This document shows, piece after piece, positions 24,976 through 32,839 of a stretch of 48,450 nucleotides of DNA. Location: assembly GCA_028717645.1 (NCBI GenBank), contig JAQUNK010000008.1, positions 1-48,450 on the forward strand, read 5' to 3'. The notes below the pieces were generated by a model, which saw nothing but the letters and a program-made list of their open reading frames with translations, was not told the DNA's origin and did not search any database. The DNA comes from Candidatus Omnitrophota bacterium. Its GTDB lineage: Bacteria > Omnitrophota > Gorgyraeia > Gygaellales > JAMWDD01. A program made the translations under genes and the position numbers. Numbering within the stretch: the stretch's first letter is position 1; the number at the start of each line of letters is the position of its first letter.

Positions 24976-25677
24976 ATGATTCTATCCGTACACCAACCCC
25001 AATATATCCCCTGGTTGGGCTATTTTCACAAGATAGCGCATAGCGACGCGTTTGTATTTCTGGATAACGTGCAGTTTAAGGCCAGGGAATTCCAAAACAG
25101 GAATAAAATCCGCACCAAAGACGGTTGGGCCTGGTTGACCGTACCGGTTATCTCCAAAGGAAAAGGCAGGCAGAAGATCAATGACGTGCTTATCGACAAC
25201 GATTTTCCCTGGCGCAGGCAGCATGCGAAGGCTTTGGAAGCAAGTTACGGCGGTTCAGAGCCCTTTCATGAGTATTTCCCGTTTTTCGAAGAGGTATTTT
25301 CCAGAGAATGGGAGAAATTGTCCGACTTGAACATGAAGATAATTGATTATATCTTAAAACAATTGGCTATATCTACACCCGTTTTTCTTGAATCAAAACT
25401 AGCCGTTTCTTCGAAGAGTACCGAGCGCATTATTGAAATATGCAAAAAAATGAAAGCAGACAATTATCTTTCTGGCATAGGAGGCAGGGAATATCTTAAA
25501 GAAGAGAAGTTCAAAGAGGCAGGGATAACCCTGATCTATCAGGATTTCACCCATCCTGTTTATCACCAGCATTTTATAAACAAGGAAAGCGATTTTATCC
25601 CCTATATGTCCGTATTGGACCTGTTGTTTAATGAAGGCCCGCGTAGCAGAGATATCCTCCTGGGAAAAAAGGCTTGA
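24976..25677 (+). CDS. WbqC-like family protein
   Basis: A 233-residue cytoplasmic protein with the hallmark opening SVHQPQYIPWLGYFHKIAHS and DAFVFLDNVQFKAREFQNRN, then WLTVPV, of the WbqC family. Members lie in O-antigen and capsule clusters and are thought to transfer or modify amino-sugar groups, but no reaction is well proven. Here it is the last gene of the polysaccharide locus and its stop codon overlaps the promoter of the next gene. Confidence 0.88.
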   Translation: MILSVHQPQYIPWLGYFHKIAHSDAFVFLDNVQFKAREFQNRNKIRTKDGWAWLTVPVISKGKGRQKINDVLIDNDFPWRRQHAKALEASYGGSEPFHEYFPFFEEVFSREWEKLSDLNMKIIDYILKQLAISTPVFLESKLAVSSKSTERIIEICKKMKADNYLSGIGGREYLKEEKFKEAGITLIYQDFTHPVYHQHFINKESDFIPYMSVLDLLFNEGPRSRDILLGKKA

Positions 25678-25702
25678 CAATCATAGAGGCGGATAAGATA
25701 AT
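25674..25702 (+). promoter_or_regulatory. Sigma-70-type promoter of the 63-residue protein
   Basis: A perfect -35 TTGACA (25674-25679) and GATAAT (25697-25702) stand 17 bases apart. The -35 overlaps the stop codon of the WbqC-like gene. The transcript would carry a leader of about 40 bases with an AAGGAGG ribosome site. Confidence 0.75.
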
Positions 25703-25748
25703 AAAACAAATAAGGTTAAGGGGTAAAAATAATAACAAGGAGGGATGA

Positions 25749-25940
25749 ATGAAGAAATTGTCCAAACTTTTAGGGATAATAGGTATCTTGCTTGTTATTT
25801 ATGCGGTAGCCGCAAAATTCGTTAATGGCCCTACGGCCTTCGGCTATGTGATGGCGCTGGATCCTAAAACAGTGGTTTTAGGCGCGAATACCTTATTATT
25901 AATCGCCATATTGCTTTTTATATACGATAAGAAAGATTAA
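25749..25940 (+). CDS. Small two-helix membrane protein, 63 aa
   Basis: The product has membrane segments near 6-24 (LLGIIGILLVIYAVAAKFV) and 42-58 (VVLGANTLLLIAILLFIYD) with a short loop between, and ends in Lys-Lys-Asp. The strong ribosome site AAGGAGGG fits the ATG. It has its own promoter and its own terminator, so it is a stand-alone, probably well-expressed gene. No family recognised. Confidence 0.8.
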   Translation: MKKLSKLLGIIGILLVIYAVAAKFVNGPTAFGYVMALDPKTVVLGANTLLLIAILLFIYDKKD

Positions 25941-25960
25941 GTAAGTATAAGATAAGCCGA

Positions 25961-26009
25961 AAAATCCTTCTTTTTTATTCCTTACCGGAATAGGAAAGAA
26001 GGATTTTTT
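25961..26009 (+). terminator. Rho-independent terminator
   Basis: A perfect 13-base stem (25961-25973 with 25995-26007) with an inner ATTCC/GGAAT stem and TTACC loop, followed by a T-run. It closes the gene at 25749. Confidence 0.85.
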
Positions 26010-26025
26010 CTTTTGTGCCTTTTTG

Positions 26026-26034
26026 TGATATAAT
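26026..26034 (+). promoter_or_regulatory. Extended -10 promoter of the PilZ gene
   Basis: TG-A-TATAAT gives an extended -10 with a perfect hexamer. No good -35 is visible, as is common for such promoters. Transcription would begin about 30 bases before the ATG at 26071. Confidence 0.55.
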
Positions 26035-26070
26035 TATAGATAGGAAGAACCGCAAAAATAGAGGGCCAAA

Positions 26071-26973
26071 ATGCTGGAAAGAAGGCGCTATGTGCGTTTA
26101 TATCTGCCTATCAGGGTGGAATATAAGCCTTTAGCGATCAAAAACCTGAAAAAGAGCACTATCGTGCGCGATATCGGCGGCGGCGGTATTTGTTTGTTTG
26201 TCGATAGCGTCCCTAAGGAAAAGGCAGAGGCCTCTTTGGATATTTATTTCCCCGATGGCTTAGGCGTACTTTCGGCCCAGGGCCGGATAGCCTGGGTGAA
26301 ACAGGAAGATGCAAAGGTCCTCGCAGGTGTCAAATTCACCAATATCAGCAGTTTTGACCGTTCGCGCATCATTAGTTTCATCAATTCTGAAAAACAAAGA
26401 GAACGCCCGTGCGTTATTGCTCAAACGAATCAGGTAGTATTCTTTAAGGAAACAGAGCTAAAAGATAAAGGGGAGATATTGGAACTGCTTTTGCCGAATA
26501 TCGATAAGGTTGACCCGGGTTTAAGGGTCGTGGACAAAAATATAGACCTTTCGAATTCGCTAAAACTGGATGTTTTGTGCCTGGATTCTTACGGCGCCTT
26601 GGTCCTCATAGAAATTTTAACGGAAGAAAATGAGTCTATATTAGTCGATGCCTTAAAACATTACGATTGGGCCATGCGGCATATGGATATTTTGGCTAAG
26701 ATCTACCGTTTGAAGATAAATCTTAATTTAAGGCCCAGGATAGTACTTATGGCGCCGCATTTTTCGGATCCTTTTAAACATCTAGTCGATAGTATCGCCA
26801 CGACGGTCAATATACTGATTTTAGAATACGTTTGTATCGAATCGCGGGAGAGTAAGGGTATTTTTTTGAAAAAAGCAGTAAAACCGGCAAAAGATATTAT
26901 CCTGCCAAAAGACCTGACGCCTCATGACAAAGAAGAACCGACGTCCACTGATAAGCCTGACTTTCTCGGCTAA
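26071..26973 (+). CDS. PilZ domain fused to a PD-(D/E)xK-like domain
   Basis: A 300-residue protein. The N-terminal 110 residues are a PilZ domain: ERRRYVRL (the RxxxR box) and VRDIGGGGICLFV in place of the usual D/NxSxxG. After a linker, residues 110-270 resemble DUF91/NucS-type nuclease-like domains: LELLLPNIDKVDPGLRVVD, LDVLCLDSYGALVLIEI, and ALKHYDWAMRHM. The catalytic Lys expected after the Glu (ExK) is Leu (IEIL), so nuclease activity is doubtful and the domain may bind a nucleotide or protein. It probably reads c-di-GMP. It overlaps the next gene by 50 bases. The PilZ part is surer than the rest. Confidence 0.7.
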   Translation: MLERRRYVRLYLPIRVEYKPLAIKNLKKSTIVRDIGGGGICLFVDSVPKEKAEASLDIYFPDGLGVLSAQGRIAWVKQEDAKVLAGVKFTNISSFDRSRIISFINSEKQRERPCVIAQTNQVVFFKETELKDKGEILELLLPNIDKVDPGLRVVDKNIDLSNSLKLDVLCLDSYGALVLIEILTEENESILVDALKHYDWAMRHMDILAKIYRLKINLNLRPRIVLMAPHFSDPFKHLVDSIATTVNILILEYVCIESRESKGIFLKKAVKPAKDIILPKDLTPHDKEEPTSTDKPDFLG

Positions 26974-28348
26974 AATTTTTCTTTCCGCATTCCTGATCTT
27001 GGTGCTGTGTGGTTTTTCCGGAAAAGACGCCCTAGAGATAGTTTTGATAAACTTAAAGAAAGCTGAATCTGGCGACCCTGCCTGGAAAGAGCGCAGGCTC
27101 TTGGCGGAGATCATCCAGAATATAGCGCTGGATAACCCTAAGGCGATTGTTGTAACTATACCCTGCACGGGTTATACCAGCGTTGGTGCGGACCGGCTGT
27201 TGATTAATACGGTCAAAAACGCGGGCTCTGTTTATTTTATCCTGCCTTCCTGGGATGCCTTATATGGCTATGCCAAGGGCATTGCCCATGCCGACCTCAT
27301 AGAAGAAAAAAAATTAATTTTTGTCAAAGAAAAAGTTAGTGTTGGTAATAAGGATTACCCCGCACTCTGCGCACTTTTAGCAAAAGAGCTCTTTAATAGG
27401 GACCTTAAGTCCGACTTTTCCTTTGACGTTGGCGCTATCCCGAAATTCAAGCAATATTCAGCAGGAGATGTTTTTAATTTGAAAGGTAAGGACGAATTCA
27501 AGGATAAGGTTTGTTTCGTTGGGAATAGAAAAGCCAATATCCTGCAGGCTGGTGCGCTTTACGGCATAATTTCGGGCCAGGCATCCGTTGAGAACGAATC
27601 CCGGTACCTGTATTATTTTATCGCTTTACTGTTCGTGGTTTGTTGCGTATTCATCGCTTATGCGCTGTTAAGGCACATCAGGAAGAAGCATTTGATCAGG
27701 CTGCCGCAGAAGGCGGGAAGGTTATGTTTTGGCAAGAGCTATTATCTGACCAAGTTTCGCTTAAGCGGTATATTTGATTTTATGACCTGGCCCGATGGCC
27801 GCATCTGGCTATGGATGGGTGATTTCGATTCACCGGATTCGCCGTTTGACCTAAAGAATTTTTTCCATACATTTAAAGAACCTTTGGGGTCCAGGGAAGT
27901 AATGATCAGGCTCAATAAAGAGCTTTATGACGACGGCAACCACGCCTTCACCAACCTTATCTTTATGGATATACGCCCGCAAGAGGGCAGGATAATTTTT
28001 TCCAATGCCGGTTTTGAGGTGCCGCTTTTTTTCGTCAACAGTAATAAGGAATTCCACCAGCTGCATGAACCGGGGGAACCGCTCGGGGTCAGGCGTGACT
28101 TGGATTTTGACGAGCAGGAAATCATCCTGGATAGGTCAGATATCCTGTTTTTATTTAATAGCGGCGCAGTAAAATCGCGCAATAGAGACGGGCGTTTTAT
28201 TGACCTGGAACAGTTAAAATACGTGATTACGCAGAATAGTCAATTACCAGCTTCATTACTTGCTGAAAAAACATTACGGCTGATCCTTTCCTTTAATGCC
28301 GGCAAGCCAAGTGAAGACATGCTTTTTTTAACTATCAAGGCGGATTGA
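26924..28348 (+). CDS. Membrane protein with extracellular sensor-like region and degenerate SpoIIE/PP2C-like phosphatase domain
   Basis: A 474-residue protein with an N-terminal hydrophobic segment (AKIFLSAFLILVLCGF), an outer region loosely like CHASE2 (AIVVTIPCTGYTSVGADRLL), a membrane helix (YYFIALLFVVCCVFIAYALL) and a cytoplasmic PP2C domain. WLWMGDFDSPDSPF stands where GDxxGHG is expected, the conserved IIFSNAGFEVPLFFV and EPLGVRRDLDF follow, and the end is DMLFLTIK in place of the DDxTxxxI motif. The metal-binding Asp residues thus look incomplete and the phosphatase may be inactive or altered. It overlaps the PilZ gene by 50 bases, implying joint regulation. Confidence 0.65.
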   Translation: MTKKNRRPLISLTFSAKIFLSAFLILVLCGFSGKDALEIVLINLKKAESGDPAWKERRLLAEIIQNIALDNPKAIVVTIPCTGYTSVGADRLLINTVKNAGSVYFILPSWDALYGYAKGIAHADLIEEKKLIFVKEKVSVGNKDYPALCALLAKELFNRDLKSDFSFDVGAIPKFKQYSAGDVFNLKGKDEFKDKVCFVGNRKANILQAGALYGIISGQASVENESRYLYYFIALLFVVCCVFIAYALLRHIRKKHLIRLPQKAGRLCFGKSYYLTKFRLSGIFDFMTWPDGRIWLWMGDFDSPDSPFDLKNFFHTFKEPLGSREVMIRLNKELYDDGNHAFTNLIFMDIRPQEGRIIFSNAGFEVPLFFVNSNKEFHQLHEPGEPLGVRRDLDFDEQEIILDRSDILFLFNSGAVKSRNRDGRFIDLEQLKYVITQNSQLPASLLAEKTLRLILSFNAGKPSEDMLFLTIKAD

Positions 28349-28352
28349 GCAT

Positions 28353-29885
28353 ATGCTGAGGTTTACCGGTTACCTTCTTTTTCTTTTCATACTTGTGGCC
28401 GAACCGTGCTTTGCGCAATTCAACCTCATGGATAACGAGGCTTTTTCCCTGGCTCTTAGCGGATACCTGCAGACAGATGTTATTTCAGTAGATAATGTGG
28501 TGGACCTGGACAGCCATAATAAGGAGGACCGCTTTACTTATTTCGGGATAGATTATAGTTTGGGCTTCCACGTTACTTTGAAAAAGCCGGATCATAAATT
28601 TTACCTTAAATTAGAACGCAACGGGCCATATGATTATGATGCGCCTTTATTTATCCATAACAAGCTTACTGTTGCCGGGCCCCGGGAGATCAGGGCCTAC
28701 AGGAACGAAGAACTACTTCCGCAGGCAGAAGAATTCTGGTATGACCTGCCGATAAAATTATCAACTGTGCGCCTTAAGGCCGGATTATTTGGCTATGAAA
28801 TAGGCAAAGGCTATGCTATGGGGACCGGTACCTACGAGAATTACGGTGCCATGCTTTATCAGACCGGGGAAAATTTTGTCTGGCGCCTTTCTTATTTAAG
28901 GCCGGACCTGGTTTATAAAACCCGTTTGGGCCCGCGAATAAAACAGGAAGTAGATGAGGGTATCGGTTATCAGCCAAATGCGGCCAATTTTTTTGCCATT
29001 GATGCCACGTTTAACGTAGGCAAAAATAGTTTGCAGCCTTTTTTGACCGTTTTATCTGATTATACGCACGAGGACAAAAGGTCGAACTTATTTTCTACTA
29101 CTACTGATAGGGATATATTGGGTATGTTCGGTTTATCCGCGGATTTTATTTTCGATAAACTTTCTTTGGGCTTAGAATTGGCGCATAATTTCGGCCAGGC
29201 AAAATCAAATAACGCGGATTTTAAAGATATTGAACACAAGGGATACCTGATGTACGCGGATGCTTCTTATGATCTGGGTAAATTTAGCCCGCATATGCAG
29301 TTCCTTTTTAGCTCTGGCAATAAAGTAACCACGGAAATGGTGGATAACGGCGATACGTTCTTCCCGGGAGGCTCGAATAATGCCTTCAGCATATATTCGC
29401 CATTCAATACCAATTTTTTTGATTCGCTTTCCCCGTCAACCGATTCTTTGCCTTTGGTATTTTTTGGCTGGGGTTATGGCTTAAGTTACGGCTTGGGGTT
29501 ATACCGGCCTAGTACTTTTGCCGACGACGGGATATATGAAAATATGCTTATGCCTTCCCTGGGGTTCAATTATCAGTTTACGGAAAAGTTGTCCGCTACC
29601 TTTGATTGGTGGTACCTCAGGGCGAACGAAAGGGGCGTAGGGAAACTTAACAATGTGGCCAGGGAGCTATCGCGCGACCTGGGTAATGAAGTTGATCTAA
29701 GGTTATCTTACGATATCAGTGAACACCTGAATATAAGTTTATACACGGGTTATTTTTGGCCGGGAAAATATTTTCGGGAAGAAAGGGATGATACTGACGG
29801 AAGTTTGTTTACTCCTTTTGTGCGCGGAGACGGCGAGGCCGACGATGCATATCAAATAGAATTAGTGGCGGCATTTGAATTCTAA
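28353..29885 (+). CDS. Outer-membrane beta-barrel (porin-like) protein
   Basis: A 510-residue secreted protein with a signal peptide (YLLFLFILVAEPCFAQ) and alternating hydrophobic-aromatic strands, ending AYQIELVAAFEF. The final Phe is the signature for insertion by the outer-membrane BAM machine. The pattern (FSLALSGYLQTDVISVDN opening, many Tyr/Gly turns) recalls porins or alginate-export-like barrels, but no family is certain. Its gene starts 4 bases after the SpoIIE-like gene and ends just before the Fe-S protein gene. Confidence 0.75.
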   Translation: MLRFTGYLLFLFILVAEPCFAQFNLMDNEAFSLALSGYLQTDVISVDNVVDLDSHNKEDRFTYFGIDYSLGFHVTLKKPDHKFYLKLERNGPYDYDAPLFIHNKLTVAGPREIRAYRNEELLPQAEEFWYDLPIKLSTVRLKAGLFGYEIGKGYAMGTGTYENYGAMLYQTGENFVWRLSYLRPDLVYKTRLGPRIKQEVDEGIGYQPNAANFFAIDATFNVGKNSLQPFLTVLSDYTHEDKRSNLFSTTTDRDILGMFGLSADFIFDKLSLGLELAHNFGQAKSNNADFKDIEHKGYLMYADASYDLGKFSPHMQFLFSSGNKVTTEMVDNGDTFFPGGSNNAFSIYSPFNTNFFDSLSPSTDSLPLVFFGWGYGLSYGLGLYRPSTFADDGIYENMLMPSLGFNYQFTEKLSATFDWWYLRANERGVGKLNNVARELSRDLGNEVDLRLSYDISEHLNISLYTGYFWPGKYFREERDDTDGSLFTPFVRGDGEADDAYQIELVAAFEF

Positions 29886-29896
29886 GGATGAAAAAC

Positions 29897-30568
29897 ATGG
29901 CTAAGGATTTGAAGAAAGAAACAGAAAAACTGGCAAAGGGCCTGGGTATTGAATTGTTCGGCATTGCGGATATTTCCGGGATAAAAGATGAAATAAAAAT
30001 ATCCGCTCAGGCGCTGAAAAAGCTGGACCGGGCAATAATTTTAGGCATGAGGGTGTCCTCAGTATTGCTGGAAGAAATAGAAGACCACCCTACACGGCTC
30101 TACTTTCAGCATTACCGCACGCTAAACGCTGCTTTGGATCAGGCTGCTTTGAGGGTAACCAATTGGCTCCAAGCCCATGGCTACCGGGCGTTGCCTGTCC
30201 CGGCTTCGCAGATCCTGGACTGGCAGAAGCAGACCGCGCATTTGTCGCATAAAAAATTAGGGCAATTGGCAGGCATAGGCTGGATCGGTCGTAACAATCT
30301 GCTGGTGAACGACAAATTAGGCAGTCAATTCAGGCTGGTTTCTATTTTGACCGACGCTGCTCTCAAGCCGGATAAGCCGCTAAAAAAAGATTGCCAGCGT
30401 TGTTTTAAATGTGTTTCGCTTTGCCCGGCAAAGGCAATAAAAGATAAGCCGGAGGTTTTCGATCATTTAGCCTGCTTTGCCAAATTAAAAGAATTCCAGC
30501 AAAAGCGGCTGGTTGACCAGTTTATCTGCGGGATCTGTGTGCGGGCCTGCTCTGGGAACCCTTCTTAA
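29897..30568 (+). CDS. Short QueG-like protein with two 4Fe-4S clusters
   Basis: About 223 residues. AGIGWIGRNNLLVN and GSQFRLVSILTD match epoxyqueuosine reductase QueG, and DCQRCFKCVSLCP plus a later CGICVRACSG supply the eight-Cys, two-cluster ferredoxin part. QueG itself is longer (310-380 residues) and has a cobalamin-binding N-domain with more sequence than here. So this may be a relative that acts on another substrate. ATG 29897 follows AAGGA with 8-base spacing; ATG 29888 would overlap that site. Confidence 0.7.
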   Translation: MAKDLKKETEKLAKGLGIELFGIADISGIKDEIKISAQALKKLDRAIILGMRVSSVLLEEIEDHPTRLYFQHYRTLNAALDQAALRVTNWLQAHGYRALPVPASQILDWQKQTAHLSHKKLGQLAGIGWIGRNNLLVNDKLGSQFRLVSILTDAALKPDKPLKKDCQRCFKCVSLCPAKAIKDKPEVFDHLACFAKLKEFQQKRLVDQFICGICVRACSGNPS

Positions 30569-30609
30569 TACCTATTTTATCCCTTTATAATCTATTATAT
30601 TAAATTTAC

Positions 30610-30637
30610 TTGACTTTTTGGGCTATTATGTGATAAT
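30610..30637 (+). promoter_or_regulatory. Sigma-70-type promoter with extended -10, upstream of the SRPBCC operon
   Basis: TTGACT (30610-30615) and GATAAT (30632-30637) are 16 bases apart, with a TG two bases before the -10. This sits in the 177-base gap after the Fe-S gene. The transcript would have a leader of about 100 bases carrying two dyads and a hairpin. Confidence 0.75.
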
Positions 30638-30641
30638 AAAT

Positions 30642-30653
30642 TGTTACCTAACA
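30642..30653. promoter_or_regulatory. Operator-like dyad at the transcription start
   Basis: TGTTA-cc-TAACA is a perfect 5-base inverted repeat positioned about 5 bases downstream of the -10 box, where a repressor would block transcription. Short dyads occur by chance, so confidence is modest. Confidence 0.4.
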
Positions 30654-30662
30654 TTATTCTCT

Positions 30663-30679
30663 TCAATGTGTTACATTGA
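30663..30679. promoter_or_regulatory. Operator-like palindrome in the leader
   Basis: TCAATGT-gtt-ACATTGA is a perfect 7-base inverted repeat with a 3-base spacer, the size of a dimeric helix-turn-helix binding site. It lies 26 bases downstream of the -10 box. It could also form a small RNA hairpin. Confidence 0.5.
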
Positions 30680-30706
30680 GTGAGCTTGAGAAAGATTTTT
30701 GTGGTT

Positions 30707-30742
30707 TTTTAAAACAAATAAGGCTAGAGAGGCGTTTTAAAA
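30707..30742 (+). promoter_or_regulatory. Inverted repeat just before the SRPBCC start codon
   Basis: TTTTAAAAC (30707-30715) pairs with GTTTTAAAA (30734-30742), leaving an 18-base loop that holds the purine-rich AGAGAGG, the only Shine-Dalgarno-like sequence before ATG 30746. It may influence translation, or be incidental AT-rich pairing. Confidence 0.35.
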
Positions 30743-30745
30743 GAT

Positions 30746-31180
30746 ATGCCCAAGATTGAAGTATCAAGTAACATAAAAAGTACCGCTGACGGTGTTTACA
30801 GCGCCATAAAAAATATGGAAAGCTTTCCTGATTTTATGCGCGACATTAAAAGCCTTAAAATAATCAAAAAATTATCCAATAAGATTATCAGCGAATGGGA
30901 AATCGACATAGAAGGCGCTCCAGTAAAATGGAAAGAAGAAGATATTTTCGATGATAAAAAAATGGAATTAAGTTTTAACGCATTAGAGGGGGATTATAAG
31001 GAATATCGAGGCAAATGGAAGATTGTCCCGATGCATAATTGTACAAAAGTAATTATACAGGCAGAATTCGACTGGGGAATACCGGTATTGGAAAGATATG
31101 TAGACAAGGCTTTAAGAAAAAAAGCGCGTTTGGCGTTGGGTGGAATGCTGCAAGCGATAAAAAATAAGATGGAAAAATAG
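30746..31180 (+). CDS. SRPBCC/START-like lipid-pocket protein
   Basis: A 144-residue single-domain protein. It begins KIEVSSNIKSTADGVYSAIK and has the pattern of SRPBCC (polyketide cyclase/CoQ10-binding COQ10 type) proteins: MESFPDFMRDIKSLKIIK, ISEWEIDIEGAPVKWKEEDIF, YKEYRGKWKIVP and a long C-terminal helix. This fold holds a hydrophobic ligand, for instance a quinone, fatty acyl chain or polyketide. It is the first gene of the operon with the acyl-reductase-like gene, so the ligand may be that enzyme's substrate. The function is inferred. Confidence 0.75.
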   Translation: MPKIEVSSNIKSTADGVYSAIKNMESFPDFMRDIKSLKIIKKLSNKIISEWEIDIEGAPVKWKEEDIFDDKKMELSFNALEGDYKEYRGKWKIVPMHNCTKVIIQAEFDWGIPVLERYVDKALRKKARLALGGMLQAIKNKMEK

Positions 31181-31181
31181 C

Positions 31182-32267
31182 ATGTATGATTATGCGATAA
31201 TTGTTCATCCTACCAATGAGGAGCTTCTTCATCGGTATGAGCCGGGTATGAAGCATCGACCAAGGCCTTTGGTTAAAAAGGTATTGGAATGGATGTCTCC
31301 GTTTAAGGCTTCAGAGGTTAGCGGATTGATTTCTCCTCGAGGGCCTTCTCCCAAGGGGACATTGGTGATGTGTCCTCTTCTGATGGAGCAAATGATTAGT
31401 TTAAGTCCGCACAGGGTTATGGCATCTGTATCTGCGACTATAAAATTTGCCCTAGAATTGGGCACTAAGCTCATTGGTCTTACTGCTTATACTGCTTTTA
31501 GTGGAAACAAGGGACAAGATTTAGCCAGGCATTTAAATATAGCCTTGACCACGGGCACAAGTTATACTCTCGGCATGCTCCCCGAAGCTATTTTAAGGGC
31601 GGCAGATCTGATGGATGTCGAGCTGGATAAAACTAACATCCTTATAGTCGGAGCGACTACTAGTATAGGTAAATTTTGCATAGAAATTTTTGCGCAGCTT
31701 AGCCGCGGTATATTTATTACTGCGAATAATCAAGTTAAGCTTAATCTTCTATTGGCAGGATTATCCAAAGAAAAAAAAGCTAAATTAGAAAATATAACCA
31801 ACATAGAATCGGTCTTTGATCGGGTGAAGATAATTATTATTGCCACTAACCGCCTGCCTGAAGGATTAGATTTTAATAAGATAAAGCCGGGGACTATAAT
31901 ATTTGATACTTCCTACCCGCGCCGTATTCCTTCAAATATGCGCGATGATATTTTGGTGATTGACGGTGTTGCCATAAAGCCGCCCGGGAAAAATGTAGAT
32001 TTCGATTTCGACTTCGGTCTTCCGAAAGGCTTATGCTACCCTTGTATGGCAGAGCCGATAATTTTAGCCATGGAGCAGAAATTCGAAAATTATTCCCTGG
32101 GCAGAGATCCTGATCCGGTCAAGATAAAAGAGATCATGCGCTTAGGCACAAAATACGGTTTCGAGGTAGCTAATCTTACTAGCCAGGAAAAATTAATCTC
32201 TGATGAAAATATCCTTAGAATAAAAAATCGCGCCCAGGAGAAAGTAAGTAAGGCTACCGTAAGATAA
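31182..32267 (+). CDS. Acyl-ACP reductase (AAR)-like NAD(P)-dependent dehydrogenase
   Basis: A 361-residue protein whose segments are colinear with cyanobacterial fatty acyl-ACP reductase. TAYTAFSGN (101-109) precedes ALTTGTSYTLG (121-131, AAR has TTGNTHTA), then the dinucleotide loop ILIVGATTSIG (153-163), IIFDTSYPRR, and YPCMAEPIILAMEQKFENYS (286-305), which aligns with the AAR segment containing its catalytic Cys (FACFAEAM). Cys288 would form the acyl-enzyme thioester. The closing LGRDPDPVKIKEIMRLGTKYGFEV also follows AAR. It would reduce an acyl-thioester to an aldehyde using NAD(P)H. A shikimate-dehydrogenase-like relative with another substrate is the alternative. Confidence 0.6.
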   Translation: MYDYAIIVHPTNEELLHRYEPGMKHRPRPLVKKVLEWMSPFKASEVSGLISPRGPSPKGTLVMCPLLMEQMISLSPHRVMASVSATIKFALELGTKLIGLTAYTAFSGNKGQDLARHLNIALTTGTSYTLGMLPEAILRAADLMDVELDKTNILIVGATTSIGKFCIEIFAQLSRGIFITANNQVKLNLLLAGLSKEKKAKLENITNIESVFDRVKIIIIATNRLPEGLDFNKIKPGTIIFDTSYPRRIPSNMRDDILVIDGVAIKPPGKNVDFDFDFGLPKGLCYPCMAEPIILAMEQKFENYSLGRDPDPVKIKEIMRLGTKYGFEVANLTSQEKLISDENILRIKNRAQEKVSKATVR

Positions 32268-32287
32268 AAGAATAAGCAGGAGGAGAA

Positions 32288-32839
32288 ATGAGTATAAAAA
32301 ATAAAAATATTCTCATAGGGGTTACTGGCGGTATAGCTGCTTACAAAATTTGCGATTTGATAAATTTGATGCGTAAGGAAGGCGCAAAGGTCAAAGTAGT
32401 GATGACTCCTGCTGCCCAAAATTTTATTACACCGTTGACAATCCAGACATTGACAAATAATCCGGTTTATTTGGATATGTTCAATACTATATCTAAAGTT
32501 GAAATTGAACACATCTCTTTGGCTACATGGGCTGATGTTATACTGATCGCTCCGGCAACTGCAAATACGATCAGTAAGATAGCTATGGGTTTAGCGGATA
32601 ATTTGCTGACAACCGTAGTGATGGCGGCGACCCAAAATACCCCAGTTGTTATTGCACCGGCAATGAATACCAATATGTGGAAAAATCCATTTATCCAAGA
32701 AAACGTAAAAAAAATTAAACAGTCAAAAAAATATATTTTTGTAGAACCGAAGGTCGGCCGGCTCGCCTGCGGTGATATTGGAGAAGGTCCTTTGGCCGAG
32801 ATAGCAGACATTTTATCCACTGTCAAAAAGCATGCTTAA
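32288..32839 (+). CDS. coaC: Phosphopantothenoylcysteine decarboxylase CoaC (stand-alone)
   Basis: A 183-residue flavoprotein of the HFCD family. GVTGGIAAYK binds FMN; IEHISLATWAD carries the catalytic His; APATANTISK and APAMNTNMW hold the substrate-binding Asn; and GRLACGDIGEGPLAEI contains the conserved Cys of the active-site flap. In most bacteria this domain is fused to CoaB; here the two are separate genes with a transglutaminase-like gene between them. AGGAGG with 5-base spacing supports the ATG. It decarboxylates 4'-phosphopantothenoylcysteine in CoA synthesis. A peptide-Cys decarboxylase of the same family is the less likely alternative. Confidence 0.85.
   Translation: MSIKNKNILIGVTGGIAAYKICDLINLMRKEGAKVKVVMTPAAQNFITPLTIQTLTNNPVYLDMFNTISKVEIEHISLATWADVILIAPATANTISKIAMGLADNLLTTVVMAATQNTPVVIAPAMNTNMWKNPFIQENVKKIKQSKKYIFVEPKVGRLACGDIGEGPLAEIADILSTVKKHA

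Noticed and set aside
5957-25677. Exosortase/PEP-CTERM locus
   Set aside because: The polysaccharide locus resembles those linked to exosortases, but no exosortase gene or PEP-CTERM tail is present.
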